Assembly (NCBI GenBank): GCA_019636795.1 | Contig: JAHBWW010000006.1 | Coordinates: forward strand, 272,404 to 336,403 | Length of the DNA: 64,000 nt | Origin: Phycisphaeraceae bacterium | GTDB lineage: Bacteria > Planctomycetota > Phycisphaerae > Phycisphaerales > UBA1924 | Reading direction: 5' to 3' | Shown: positions 44,513 to 53,045 of the stretch, piece by piece | Layout of the letters: every line of letters starts with the position of its first letter | Numbering within the stretch: position 1 is the first letter of the stretch | The notes under the pieces: model-generated | The model's database searches: none | The model's input: the letters and a program-made list of their open reading frames with translations, nothing else | Told to the model about the DNA's origin: nothing | Translations under genes and position numbers: made by a program

Positions 44513-45441
44513 GTGAGCCTCTGAGTCGTCGCGACTTTGTCGCTGGTGTTGCGGTCGGAGTTGCCGCGGTCGGGGCTGCGACAGCGCTCGGATCAGTTCC
44601 TCGCGCCCGCGTGCAGGAGGTCGATCCGGCGCCGCGCCCGCGCCGGGTGCGCAAGGCGCTCAAGCTCGGGATGATTGCCGAAGGCTCGACCGCGGTCGAG
44701 AAGTTTCAGATCGCGGCCGAGTGCGGGTTTGAGGGCGTGGAGCTTGACTCGCCGGGGCGCGTCGAACTGGTTGATGTACTGCGTGCCAGGGAGGAAACGG
44801 GCATCGAGGTGCCCGGCGTGGTCAACGCGGCGCACTGGTCGCGCCCGCTGAGCGAACCCAACGACACGACCCGCGCCGAGGGCCTGCGGGCGCTCGAAGC
44901 CTGCATCCGCGAGTGTCACGACTTTGGCGGCTCGACGGTGCTGCTCGTGCCGGCGGTGGTCAACAAGGTGGTGCCGTACGCCGATGCGTACAAGCGTTCG
45001 CAGGATGAGATTCGCAAGGTGCTGCCGCTCTGCCGCGAACTCAATGTGAAGATTGCGATCGAGAACGTGTGGAACCATTTCCTGCTCAGCCCGCTGGAGG
45101 CGGCCCGCTATGTCGATGAGTTCGAGTCGGACCGCGTGGGGTGGTACTTTGACGTGGGCAACATTGTCAACTATGGCTGGCCCGCGCACTGGATTCAGAC
45201 GCTGGGGCATCGCATTCTGAAGATTGATGTCAAGGAGTTCAGCCGCAAGAAGCGCGATGAGGAAGGCCTGTGGAAAGGCTTCAACGTCGAGATCGGCGAG
45301 GGCGACTGCGACTGGCCGGAGGTGCGCGGCGCGCTCGATGACATCCGCTTCACGGGCTGGGCCACGGCTGAAGTGCGCGGCGGCGACCGCGAACGCCTGG
45401 CGGATATTTCCCGCAGAATGGATGATGTGCTCAACGTGTGA
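44509..45441 (+). CDS. Tat-exported sugar phosphate isomerase/epimerase-like TIM barrel
   Basis: A 310-residue protein. The N-terminus SRRDFVAGVAVG is a twin-arginine export signal. The rest is an AP-endonuclease-2-type TIM barrel: KFQIAAECGFEGVELDSPG, IAIENVWNHFLLSP, VGWYFDVGNIVNYGWP, ILKIDVKEFSRKK and GEGDCDWPEVRGAL. The metal-binding Glu, Asp and His positions look intact. It is translationally coupled to the FGE-like lipoprotein gene. The substrate is unknown; such proteins are common in planctomycete carbohydrate clusters. Confidence 0.87.
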   Translation: MSEPLSRRDFVAGVAVGVAAVGAATALGSVPRARVQEVDPAPRPRRVRKALKLGMIAEGSTAVEKFQIAAECGFEGVELDSPGRVELVDVLRAREETGIEVPGVVNAAHWSRPLSEPNDTTRAEGLRALEACIRECHDFGGSTVLLVPAVVNKVVPYADAYKRSQDEIRKVLPLCRELNVKIAIENVWNHFLLSPLEAARYVDEFESDRVGWYFDVGNIVNYGWPAHWIQTLGHRILKIDVKEFSRKKRDEEGLWKGFNVEIGEGDCDWPEVRGALDDIRFTGWATAEVRGGDRERLADISRRMDDVLNV

Positions 45442-45470
45442 GGAGGAGGGTGGTGGGTGGGGGTGGAGAC

Positions 45471-45499
45471 TTGACAATACAGCAAAGACCTCCTACTGT
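45471..45499 (+). promoter_or_regulatory. Strong sigma-70 type promoter for the retron
   Basis: TTGACA (45471-45476) is a perfect -35 box, followed by 17 nt and TACTGT (45494-45499). Transcription would start near 45505, exactly ahead of the structured region and 350 nt ahead of the first retron gene. Confidence 0.7.
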
Positions 45500-45504
45500 A
45501 TGTC

Positions 45505-45839
45505 CAGCCCCAATGGCGGGGCGTGCTCTTTGGCAATCGCAAACCGCAGTTGAGTGATGGTACCACCACCAAGTGCCCAAGGTTCGCCAAGGGCACTCCG
45601 TCGCGCGACCCACAGTGAGCGTGTCGTGGGCTACTAGTGCAAGGGAATCGGCAACGAGGACCGGCATGAGCAGCACCGAGCACGGAGTATGTGCGTCGTC
45701 GTAAAGAGACTTGTTTGTTCAATCGTATAGAGAGCAGCAGTCAAAGAACGGGGGTTTGTCGCGGTTCTCGCCAAAATGGTTTTGGTAGGCGCGACATTCC
45801 GTTCCCTGTCACCGTGCAAAAGCATGGTGGTACTAATAT
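45505..45839 (+). ncRNA. Predicted retron msr-msd non-coding RNA
   Basis: A 335-nt non-coding stretch between the promoter and the ribosome site of the 96-aa gene. TGGTACCACCA (45558-45568) can pair with TGGTGGTACTA (45825-45835) over 11 bp with one G-U, as the a1/a2 stem of retron RNAs does. Inside lie hairpins: AGTGCCC/GGGCACT (45572-45597), CCCAC/GTGGG near 45609-45630, and GTCGCG...CCAAAA-TGG-TTTTGG...CGCGAC (45758-45795), a good msd-type hairpin. GCCCC/GGGGC (45507-45522) lies before a1. Boundaries and the branching G are not certain. Confidence 0.6.
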
Positions 45840-45852
45840 AAGGAGTTCAGCA

Positions 45853-46143
45853 ATGAACAAGCCTTTACGACTGCGGCGTGGAGTCATTCGACTCCCGATT
45901 GTTCAGGTAGTGTCCGCGATTGAGGTCTTGAACGACCCCAAGATGCGGGCAACCCTGGTTGGTGATCGGCGTCAGGCGATCGACGAGGTTGTCCGATTGC
46001 TCGAAAGAGCAAGGAGCAATCAGATCGACGGTATGGTGGAGGTAGACGAACGGCATGTCGGCGGCATCCTGAGAGTGCTCATCGAGCTCGTTCCCTGGAT
46101 GCGCGACTTGCTCTTCCACTTCTTCGACGACGAACAGAACTAA
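45853..46143 (+). CDS. 96-aa hypothetical protein, candidate retron effector or accessory
   Basis: A 96-residue protein starting MNKPLRLRRGVIRLPIVQ, with AAGGAG at ideal spacing. The first 15 residues are basic. The rest looks mainly helical (VVSAIEVLNDPKM, RQAIDEVVRLLERARSNQ, GGILRVLIELVPWMRDLLF), ending in the acidic FFDDEQN. No membrane segment is certain, although the last hydrophobic stretch is amphipathic. No family recognised. It is the first gene after the predicted ncRNA and lies 24 nt before the XRE gene, so it belongs to the retron operon and could be the toxic effector. Confidence 0.75.
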   Translation: MNKPLRLRRGVIRLPIVQVVSAIEVLNDPKMRATLVGDRRQAIDEVVRLLERARSNQIDGMVEVDERHVGGILRVLIELVPWMRDLLFHFFDDEQN

Positions 46144-46167
46144 ACCCCCTTTTCACGAGATTCACGA

Positions 46168-46485
46168 ATGCTTGCCGTAGGAAAAGCCATTCGAACGTTG
46201 AGAGCCCGCAAGGGTGTGAGCCAGAAGGAACTGGCCGAGCGGGCGGAAATTACTCCTTCGTTTCTGAGCCTCGTCGAGGGCGACCGTCGCGACGCCAGTA
46301 TCAAGGTCATCGAACGCATTGCCTCCGCGCTTGATGTTTCCTCCGAAGTCCTCATTTGGGAGGCCGTCGAACTCCCCGCAGACTTGAGCGAAAAAGACCG
46401 GCGCATGTGTGAGCTTGCAAAGATCATCGTTCGTGGGGTGTACGAGAATGCGACAAGAGCCGCCGACGATCCGACGCCCGCTTGA
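46168..46485 (+). CDS. XRE-family helix-turn-helix protein of the retron operon
   Basis: A 105-residue protein. The HTH occupies residues about 5-62: IRTLRARKGVSQKELAERAE, then ITPSFLSLVEGDRRD and IKVIERIASALDVSSEVLI. The C-terminal 35 residues are helical and charged. It overlaps the start of the reverse transcriptase gene by 38 nt. In HTH-associated retrons such proteins are part of the unit; it could repress the operon or act with the msDNA. Confidence 0.85.
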   Translation: MLAVGKAIRTLRARKGVSQKELAERAEITPSFLSLVEGDRRDASIKVIERIASALDVSSEVLIWEAVELPADLSEKDRRMCELAKIIVRGVYENATRAADDPTPA

Positions 46486-47428
46486 GCCGCGCGTCGTCAC
46501 CATTCAGCAACTCGCGGCCTTAGTCAATCTCCCTGTAAACCAACTGGACCGCTTTGTACTAGAAGCGCCCAAGCTCTATTCAAGTTTTGAGGTGCCTAAG
46601 CCTAACGGCAAGACCCGTACCATCCGACCACCCGCACGACCACTGCGCGACTTGCAACGAATGCTTCTGGAAGTCCTCCAAGAGTGCGTCCGTTATCCGC
46701 GTTGGTTGATGGGCGGCGTTCCCAAGCGTTCAATCTTTGATCATGCCAAGCCCCACGTCGGTTGGAAGATGGTGGCGACGTTCGATGTCAAAGCGTTCTT
46801 TCCCAGCACCAGGTCTGCGATGATTCGGCCTGTTCTCGAACGGATCGGCATTAGCGATGCGGCTGCGGACGCGGTTCTACGCCTCGTCATCAAAGATGAT
46901 GAGCTGCCCCAAGGTAGCCCTACCAGTGGCTTCTTGGCCAATCTCACGCTCGAACCAGCTGACCGGCGCATAGACGCGCTCTGCCGCAGGCACGGATTGA
47001 ACTTTACACGTTACGTTGATGACATGGCAATTTCAGGCAACACGGATTTGACGAAGTTTCAAGGCGCGATTGTTGAAGCGGTGAAAGAGAGCGGCTATGA
47101 AGTCGCGCCGGAGAAAATTCACTACATGGACCGAAGCAAAACCCAGTTGATCACCAAACTGCGAGTGAACGACAAGATACGCCCAACGCGAGAGTTCATA
47201 GCAGAGGTTAAGGCCGACATTTGGGAATGCTTGAACGTGGGCGCGGCTGTGGTTGCCATCGAGCGCGGCGTGCAGTTGCACAGGCTGAAGAGTAGCTTAA
47301 CCGGCAAAGTCTCGCACATCCGAAGCGCGGACAGAGAAGCCGGGGAGAAACTAAAGGGCATGTTGTATGGAGTAGATTGGAATCAGCAGTTGCATACAAA
47401 GTTTGATGTGCCATCCCTAACCGCATGA
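46448..47428 (+). CDS. Retron-type reverse transcriptase
   Basis: A 326-residue single-domain reverse transcriptase. Motifs in order: YSSFEVPKPNGKTRTIRPP (RT1-2), HAKPHVGWKM in the place of the retron NAxxH motif, TFDVKAFFPS (catalytic Asp), LPQGSPTSGFLANLTL, FTRYVDDMAISG (the YxDD site), and after it KTQLITKLRVNDKIRPTREF, which matches the retron VTGLxVN region. No maturase or endonuclease domain follows, which argues against a group II intron. ATG 46448 lies inside the XRE gene, so translation is coupled. Length is typical of retron RTs. Confidence 0.88.
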   Translation: MRQEPPTIRRPLEPRVVTIQQLAALVNLPVNQLDRFVLEAPKLYSSFEVPKPNGKTRTIRPPARPLRDLQRMLLEVLQECVRYPRWLMGGVPKRSIFDHAKPHVGWKMVATFDVKAFFPSTRSAMIRPVLERIGISDAAADAVLRLVIKDDELPQGSPTSGFLANLTLEPADRRIDALCRRHGLNFTRYVDDMAISGNTDLTKFQGAIVEAVKESGYEVAPEKIHYMDRSKTQLITKLRVNDKIRPTREFIAEVKADIWECLNVGAAVVAIERGVQLHRLKSSLTGKVSHIRSADREAGEKLKGMLYGVDWNQQLHTKFDVPSLTA

Positions 47429-47437
47429 ATCGCTGAT

Positions 47438-47460
47438 GCCGGGGGCTGCTGCCCCCCGGC
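47438..47460 (+). terminator. GC-rich hairpin after the reverse transcriptase gene
   Basis: GCCGGGGG (47438-47445) pairs with CCCCCGGC (47453-47460) around a 7-nt loop, 10 nt after the RT stop codon. No T-run follows, so termination may be factor-dependent or partial. Confidence 0.55.
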
Positions 47461-47669
47461 ACCCCCCGCTGAGGCCTGAGGGCGGGCTTGGGCGGCGCGG
47501 GGTGGTGCGGTGTCGCGGGCGGTGGGGGACGTGGTGGTTTTTTGGGGAATTTCTGCCTGATTTCAGGGGGCTGGGCGTGCTGGCGCGGTGGTGGGGGCGT
47601 TTTTATCCAGACGCGGCGGGGTTTGGGCTTGGGCCGAGGTCCTGATAAGGGCTGCTGCAGGAAGAATTA

Positions 47670-47858
47670 CTCGAGCTGAGACAATAATTCCTCGGGCTGC
47701 AGGAGCGCCAGTTCGAGATGAAACAATAATTCCTCGAGCTGAAACTATAATTCCTCGAGCTGCAGGAGCGCCAGCTCGAGCTGCAAGAGCAAAAGCCCGG
47801 GCTGCAAGAGCAAAAGCTCGGGTTGATGGAGCACTAGCCCGGGCTGGAGGAGCGTCAG
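47670..47858. repeat. Nine tandem 21-bp repeats
   Basis: Each 21-bp unit starts with a 9-mer close to CTCGAGCTG or CCCGGGCTG, followed by a more variable 12-mer (types CAATAATTC, CAGGAGCGCCAG, CAAGAGCAAAAG). Unit starts are exactly 21 bp apart, from 47670 to 47838. In one plus-strand frame they read as heptads such as RAARAKA and RAETIIP without a stop, but no start or family supports a protein. Confidence 0.85.
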
Positions 47859-47905
47859 CGGCCGGCGGGCTTGGGGTCGCACGCGGCGGTCCGCACTCGG
47901 CACCC

Positions 47906-47968
47906 GGCTGAACCCGCTTAATGCGCGGCTGAACCCGCTTAGTACGCGGCTGAACCCGCTCGGTACAC
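47906..47968. repeat. Three tandem 21-bp repeats of a second type
   Basis: GGCTGAACCCGCTTARTRCGC repeats at 47906, 47927 and 47948 with the same 21-bp period as the preceding block but unrelated sequence. The rest of 47461-48198 shows no supported gene; it is G-rich on the left and C-rich near 48000-48120. Confidence 0.8.
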
Positions 47969-48198
47969 GGCGGCGTGCCCTCGGCTCATGGTCGCGCGGC
48001 GCGCCCGGGCCGGGATGGCACGGCCCCAACCGGCCACGAGGGGCTGCGTCCCGGGCAGGTCGCGGCAGCCCGGGCGGCCGAGACTGCGGCTCGCCTGGCC
48101 GCAACCGGTCCTCGGCTTGATGAAAACGGCGTGCCATGCTCGGCTCGTTCTGCTATCCTGCACTCAGGCCCATGCCGGGCCCGAGAGGATTCTGCGTC

Positions 48199-49584
48199 AT
48201 GATCGAGCACACTGCCACCCACCACGCCACCCACCACGCCACCCACCACGCCACCCATCACGCCCCCGATCAAGCCTCCAATCAAGCCCAGTCTGCTCGC
48301 GATGCCGCCTGCTCGCGTCGCGATTTCGTCAAGACCTCGGCCGCCCTTTCGGCCGCTGCGGCGCTGGCACCCGGAGCCCTCGCCTTCGCCACCCGGCGCA
48401 ACGCGAGCGAGGTTCTTCGCATCGGCGTCATCGGCTGCGGCGGACGCGGCACCGGCGCTGCGGTTGATGCGCTTGATGCGCACCCCGCCACACGCATCGT
48501 CGCGCTGGCCGATCTCTATCTTGACCGCGTCAACTCGAGCCTCGAAAACCTGCTCGGCGTGGAACGCGCCAAAGCCCGCATCGATGTGCCCGAAGCGCAC
48601 CGCTTTCATGGCTTTGATGCCTGCCGCAGGCTTCTGGCGCTCAAGGATGTCGATTATGTGATCCTCGCCACGCCGCCGGGCTTTCGTCCGTCGCACTTTG
48701 AAGCCGCGATCAACGCCGGCAAGCATGTCTTCATGGAGAAGCCCGTTGCGGTCGATCCCGCGGGCGTTCGCCGCGTGCTGGCTGCGAGCGACGAGGCCGA
48801 TCGCAAGGGCCTGTGTGTCGTCGCGGGCACGCAGCGACGGCATCACGCGCTGTATCAGGACATCATTCAGCGCGTGCACGACGGACAGATCGGCGAGGTG
48901 CTCAGCGCCAATTGTTACTGGAATCAGGGCGGGCTGTGGGTCCACAACCGCCGCCCGGAATACACCGACATGGAATGGCAGACACGCAACTGGCTCTACT
49001 TCACGTGGCTCAGCGGCGACCACATCTGCGAACAGCACGTCCACAATCTCGATGTCATCAACTGGGCCATGCAGGCAACGCCCGTCAAGTGCATCGGCAT
49101 GGGAGGCCGCCAGGTGCGCACGGGGCCTGAATACGGCAACATCTTCGATCACTTCGCGGTCGAATATGAGTATGCCAACGGCGTCAGGATGGTCAGCATG
49201 TCGCGGCAGATCGACGGCTGCGACAACCGCGTCGAAGAGTTTCTCCGTGGGACCAAGGGCAGCGCCCACACCAACCACGGCTCGGCGCGGCTCGAAGGCC
49301 CGGGCCTGGCGTGGCGCTACTCCGGGAAGGCTGAAAATCCGTACGTCGTCGAACACCGCGACCTCATCGACGCCATCACCAGCAGCACTCGCGTCAACGA
49401 AGCTCGCACCGTCGCCGAATCGACCCTCACCGCCATCATGGGCCGCATGAGCGCGTACTCGGGTCAGGCCATTACGTGGGAAGCCGCGCTCAAGTCCCCG
49501 CTCGATCTCACGCCTCTGGCCCTCGACTTCGGCCAGTTGCCGGTCGAGGCTGTCGCGGTGCCGGGCAAGACCCGGTATGTTTGA
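48199..49584 (+). CDS. Tat-exported Gfo/Idh/MocA-family oxidoreductase
   Basis: A 461-residue NAD(P)-dependent sugar oxidoreductase-like protein. ATG 48199 has AGAGGA upstream. The N-terminus carries four ATHH units (a 12-bp DNA repeat) before the twin-arginine signal SRRDFVKTSAALS. The Rossmann motif is IGVIGCGGRGTGAAV, followed by YVILATPPGFRPSHFEAAIN and GKHVFMEKPVAVDP with the conserved EKP. GGLWVHNRR and HICEQHVHNLDV are typical of planctomycete members. It probably acts on an extracellular or periplasmic sugar. The His-rich leader ahead of the Tat motif is unusual. Confidence 0.9.
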   Translation: MIEHTATHHATHHATHHATHHAPDQASNQAQSARDAACSRRDFVKTSAALSAAAALAPGALAFATRRNASEVLRIGVIGCGGRGTGAAVDALDAHPATRIVALADLYLDRVNSSLENLLGVERAKARIDVPEAHRFHGFDACRRLLALKDVDYVILATPPGFRPSHFEAAINAGKHVFMEKPVAVDPAGVRRVLAASDEADRKGLCVVAGTQRRHHALYQDIIQRVHDGQIGEVLSANCYWNQGGLWVHNRRPEYTDMEWQTRNWLYFTWLSGDHICEQHVHNLDVINWAMQATPVKCIGMGGRQVRTGPEYGNIFDHFAVEYEYANGVRMVSMSRQIDGCDNRVEEFLRGTKGSAHTNHGSARLEGPGLAWRYSGKAENPYVVEHRDLIDAITSSTRVNEARTVAESTLTAIMGRMSAYSGQAITWEAALKSPLDLTPLALDFGQLPVEAVAVPGKTRYV

Positions 49585-49666
49585 TCCCTCAATCCGTCAC
49601 AAACCGGAAGTGCTAGCCTGCGGTGCCATAAATCAGGCCATTTAAGCACCAATCTGGAGGACAGTT

Positions 49667-50932
49667 ATGAAGTACCACAGCCTTCTCGCGACCGCCGCCA
49701 TTTCCTTTACTATGATTTCCTGTCAGTTCTCTGTCGCACAGTCGTGCCTGCAAACATTTAACCCCACAGGTTTCTCCTTTGCACCACTTGCTGCTGGCGT
49801 ATCCGGGAACGGAGACGTAGTCGTTGGGCGGGGAAGCCAGTCTGGCAGGACTGTTGCATTCCGTTGGTCTGAGCAGGACGGAACAATTCATTTCACGTTC
49901 GGCGGAGACTCTGCAATCACAGGAATCTCGCATCTCGGTGATGTTGTCGTCGGGTGGTCCAACTCGCCCTCGCACCAGCGAGCATTCCGTTGGACGCCAT
50001 CTGGCGGCACACAAGATCTCGGGTCACTGCCGGACTTTCCGAATGCTGTGGCTAGTGATGTATCGTATGATGGATCTGTCATCGTTGGATACTGCACTGT
50101 ATCGAATAGTTCTCGAGCATTTCGCTGGACTCAAGCCCATGGAATGCAGGACATGGGGCTGCTTCCTGGGTATACATCAGCCTACGCAAGGGCCACATCA
50201 GCGACGGGAGAGGTGGTCGTTGGACAAGCTCGCAACCTGCCATCCCAGGGTCGGACTTTCCGCTGGACGTCTGAAGGCGGAATGGAAGATCTCGGAACTC
50301 TGGGCGGATCAGAGTCTTCGCCAACCGATATTTCGCACGATGGACTAGCCATCACTGGCTATTCTACTTCGGCAACCAACCAGCTTCGGGCCTATCGATG
50401 GACCCAATCAGACGGAATGGTGGATGTCGGACCACCTCCGGAATGGGCTCTCGTTAGTGATGGCTGGAGGTCCCCCCGCCTGTCAAAGGACGGCAATGTG
50501 GTCATCTATACGGCGTCAAATGGGGGACAGCTTAGGGCGTTCCGCTGGACTGCGACCGGAGGTTCGGTCGACTTGGGTACGCTTGGGGGGCTTGAAACGG
50601 AAGTACGCGACCTTTCGCGCACAGGCGCAGTCGTCGTCGGACGTTCGAAGAACCCAAATGGTTACTATAGAGCGTTTCGCTGGACGAGTCTGGGCGGGAT
50701 GGAGGATTTGGGTCTTGCTGGCGTCGATTCGTCGGAGGCATCCGGCGTTTCCTCAGAAGGCGCCGTCATTGTGGGCAACACACATGTGCAACAGTTCTCT
50801 TCGTTGTATCTGCCGTTCCGTTGGAGTCTTGATTTTTGTACGCCATGCCGGGCTGACTTCAATGGAGATGGGGTACTTGACTTTTTCGATGTCGCAGCAT
50901 TTTTGAACGCCTTTTCTTCTGCGTGTAACTGA
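49667..50932 (+). CDS. Secreted HAF-repeat protein with GC-type dockerin
   Basis: A 421-residue exported protein with a signal peptide ending QFSVAQ. It has repeats of about 45 residues on the pattern RAFRWTxxxGMxDLG, followed by SxDGxVIVGxS (HAF or extracellular repeat). The C-terminus CRADFNGDGVLDFFDVAAFL, ending SSACN, is a single dockerin half rather than the usual pair. GGAGG precedes ATG 49667. Base composition is less GC-rich than its neighbours, which may reflect acquisition. Confidence 0.85.
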   Translation: MKYHSLLATAAISFTMISCQFSVAQSCLQTFNPTGFSFAPLAAGVSGNGDVVVGRGSQSGRTVAFRWSEQDGTIHFTFGGDSAITGISHLGDVVVGWSNSPSHQRAFRWTPSGGTQDLGSLPDFPNAVASDVSYDGSVIVGYCTVSNSSRAFRWTQAHGMQDMGLLPGYTSAYARATSATGEVVVGQARNLPSQGRTFRWTSEGGMEDLGTLGGSESSPTDISHDGLAITGYSTSATNQLRAYRWTQSDGMVDVGPPPEWALVSDGWRSPRLSKDGNVVIYTASNGGQLRAFRWTATGGSVDLGTLGGLETEVRDLSRTGAVVVGRSKNPNGYYRAFRWTSLGGMEDLGLAGVDSSEASGVSSEGAVIVGNTHVQQFSSLYLPFRWSLDFCTPCRADFNGDGVLDFFDVAAFLNAFSSACN

Positions 50933-50988
50933 AATAGAAATGTCACCTAGACCTACGGCAAACGGACCAACCAATACACGGAGCCCCC

Positions 50989-51921
50989 ATGGAACGCCGC
51001 ACTTTCCTCGCCACCGCTGCTGCTGCCAGTGCCTTTTCTCTGGCCCCTTCTGCCTCTGGTCATGCGTCGGCCTCGCGCACCGCGAGCATCGCCCGCCGCG
51101 CGGGTGACTTCAAGATGGCCTACGCCCCGCACTTTGGCATGTTTGGCAACCTTGCGGGCGGCGACGCTGTTGCGCAGCTCGAGTTCGCCCGCGAGCAGGG
51201 CTTCACCGCGTGGGAAGACAACGGCATGATGGGCCGCAGCGAAGACGAGCAGAAACGCATCGCAGCCGCGATGGAACGACTGGGCATCCGCATGGGCGTG
51301 TTCGTCTGCAACCCCGGCACCGCATGGAAGCATTCGTTCTGCGCGCGCAACAAGGACGACCGCGAGCAGTTCCTGAGTGAATGTCGCCAGGCTGTCGAAT
51401 GCGCCAAGCGCGTCAACGCGACATGGATGACGGTTGTCCCGGGGCGTCTGCACGATCGCCTTCATGAAGACGTGCAGACCGCGTACGCCATCGAGCAGCT
51501 GCGCATGGCGGCCGACATCTTCGAGCCGCACAACCTGGTGATGGTCCTTGAGCCGCTCAACCCGTTCCGCGACCACCCCGGCATGCTGCTGGCCCGCAGC
51601 ACGCACGCCTATGCCATCTGCAAGGGCGTCAACAGTCCATCATGCAAGATCCTCTTCGACATCTACCACCAGCAGATCACCGAAGGGAACCTCATTCCGA
51701 ACATCGACACCTGCTGGGATGAAATCGCATACTTCCAGATCGGCGACAACCCGGGACGCCGCGAACCCACCACCGGCGAGATCAACTATCGCAACATCTT
51801 CAAGCATCTGGCCAATCGCAAGTTCACGGGCATCCTCGGCATGGAGCACGGCAACAGCCGCGGCGGGTCCGAAGGCGATCAGGCGGTCATCGACGCGTAC
51901 CGAGCTTGCGATGACTTCTGA
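50989..51921 (+). CDS. Tat-exported hydroxypyruvate isomerase-like TIM barrel
   Basis: A 310-residue protein. MERRTFLATAAAASAFSLAP is a twin-arginine-type leader. The barrel shows KMAYAPHFGMFGN, QLEFAREQGFTAWEDNGM, VMVLEPLNPFRDHPGM, ILFDIYHQQITEGNL, IAYFQIGDNPGRREPTTGEI and ILGMEHGNS. The Glu, Asp, His and Glu metal ligands of hydroxypyruvate isomerases and related epimerases are present. It lies near the Gfo/Idh/MocA oxidoreductase gene, which suggests sugar metabolism outside the cytoplasm. Confidence 0.87.
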   Translation: MERRTFLATAAAASAFSLAPSASGHASASRTASIARRAGDFKMAYAPHFGMFGNLAGGDAVAQLEFAREQGFTAWEDNGMMGRSEDEQKRIAAAMERLGIRMGVFVCNPGTAWKHSFCARNKDDREQFLSECRQAVECAKRVNATWMTVVPGRLHDRLHEDVQTAYAIEQLRMAADIFEPHNLVMVLEPLNPFRDHPGMLLARSTHAYAICKGVNSPSCKILFDIYHQQITEGNLIPNIDTCWDEIAYFQIGDNPGRREPTTGEINYRNIFKHLANRKFTGILGMEHGNSRGGSEGDQAVIDAYRACDDF

Positions 51922-53045
51922 CCTGTTTCGTGTATCATGCCCTACCAGAGGGGCGGCACGCTGAGAAAAGTCAGATGCAGAGAGAACTCTTGCCGTATCT
52001 GTCGATACGGGTGAGGCGAGAGTAACTTTGGTGCCATGTACTTGTAGCAAACGTACACACGCCGTAGTTGACGAATCTCACGGAATCTGCCAACATGTAC
52101 AACAGTTCAATGTCTGGAGGAAAGCACAGTGAGCAGGTAGTTCCGGTGTCACGTCATCGATTGGGAATTCGCAAGGAGGCAACTCGCCTCATCGAGGCCG
52201 AAGTGCTCGCGTGCGGAGCGTTGGAGATCTACCAAACGACCCTTCATACCGGGAGAGCCAGCAATCCCCGCGACAAGACCAGAGTCTTCGTCACGGTTTG
52301 GGAGCGTTAGCTCACCGGCCCCAGTGATGCGGGAACGGGCCGAATTGTGGCCGACACACGCGGGTGTCTCTCATCGGCCTGGTCCAAAAACCACAAAGCC
52401 GGCTGCTTTCGCAACCGGCTTGGGAATAGAGCTGGACGTACTTTGGTCGGGGTTCAGACCGCTTAAGCATTTTTTGAACGAGTCCGATCGCCCGCTCGTC
52501 ACGCCCAACTGACGAAACACGAGGGTTTCTGCGGTCTCTTTGAAGATCTGAGATAATTTTTGAAGCACAGGCAAACACGAGGAACGTCCAGTTCAAGACT
52601 GCGGGTGAACTGGACGAAATGGGTTCGCTGCACGATCGGTGGATGGGTGACAATGGCTCATGAGTATTGATGGAATGTTGGCTCTGCACGCTTGGTGAAC
52701 AGATTACGCTCCATTTGTGGGTCGCTGCGTTTCTGATGATTGCCTTGCCATCTTTGATCTTGAGCAACTCGTGCGACCACTCTCCACGGAGGAGCTCGAC
52801 GAACAACACTCCGGCGTGCAAGTGATTGTACCTAGGAGTGTAGCTGGAGTGGTAGCGCTCCTTTGTTCGCTTCTGCTCATGCGTGAGAACGTGCGTGGTT
52901 CGTTTCGTGCGCTCGCGAATTCGAAGGAAATCGAACAATGCAAGGTACCCCGGGCATCACGGTTCCCGGCGAAGCACACCGCTCTGAGCAGGGCGCCGAG
53001 CATCGTGAGAACCAGCTACCATTGCTCCTAGCCGTGGAGGACGAG
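51922..53045. other. Gene-poor 1.1-kb region with hairpins and only weak ORFs
   Basis: No ORF here is convincing. The best are 52068-52310 plus (possible start 52095; ends RVFVTVWER) and 52371-52574 minus (TTG start; ends FVVFGPGR). A perfect hairpin, CCGTATC-TGTC-GATACGG, lies at 51993-52010. On the minus strand AGCCGG...CCGGCT near 52397-52420, followed by TTTGTGGTTTTT, looks like a terminator for a leftward transcript. Composition is more AT-rich than the surroundings. It could hold a non-coding RNA or decayed genes. Confidence 0.5.

Noticed and set aside
46448..47428. Group II intron or diversity-generating retroelement
   Set aside because: No maturase or endonuclease domain, no intron-like RNA ends, no template/variable repeat pair; post-YVDD region fits retrons.
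47670..47968. CRISPR array
   Set aside because: Units are contiguous 21-bp repeats with no unique spacers and no cas genes nearby.
47745..48137. Leu/Gln-rich minus-strand protein over the 21-bp repeats
   Set aside because: Composition is entirely explained by the DNA repeat; no start site or domain supports translation.
51940..52030. TPP-type riboswitch (CTGAGA present)
   Set aside because: The rest of the conserved TPP core is missing and the downstream ORF is weak.
52312..52938. 208-codon minus-strand ORF
   Set aside because: No family resemblance, no ribosome site, erratic composition; kept only as part of an unassigned region.
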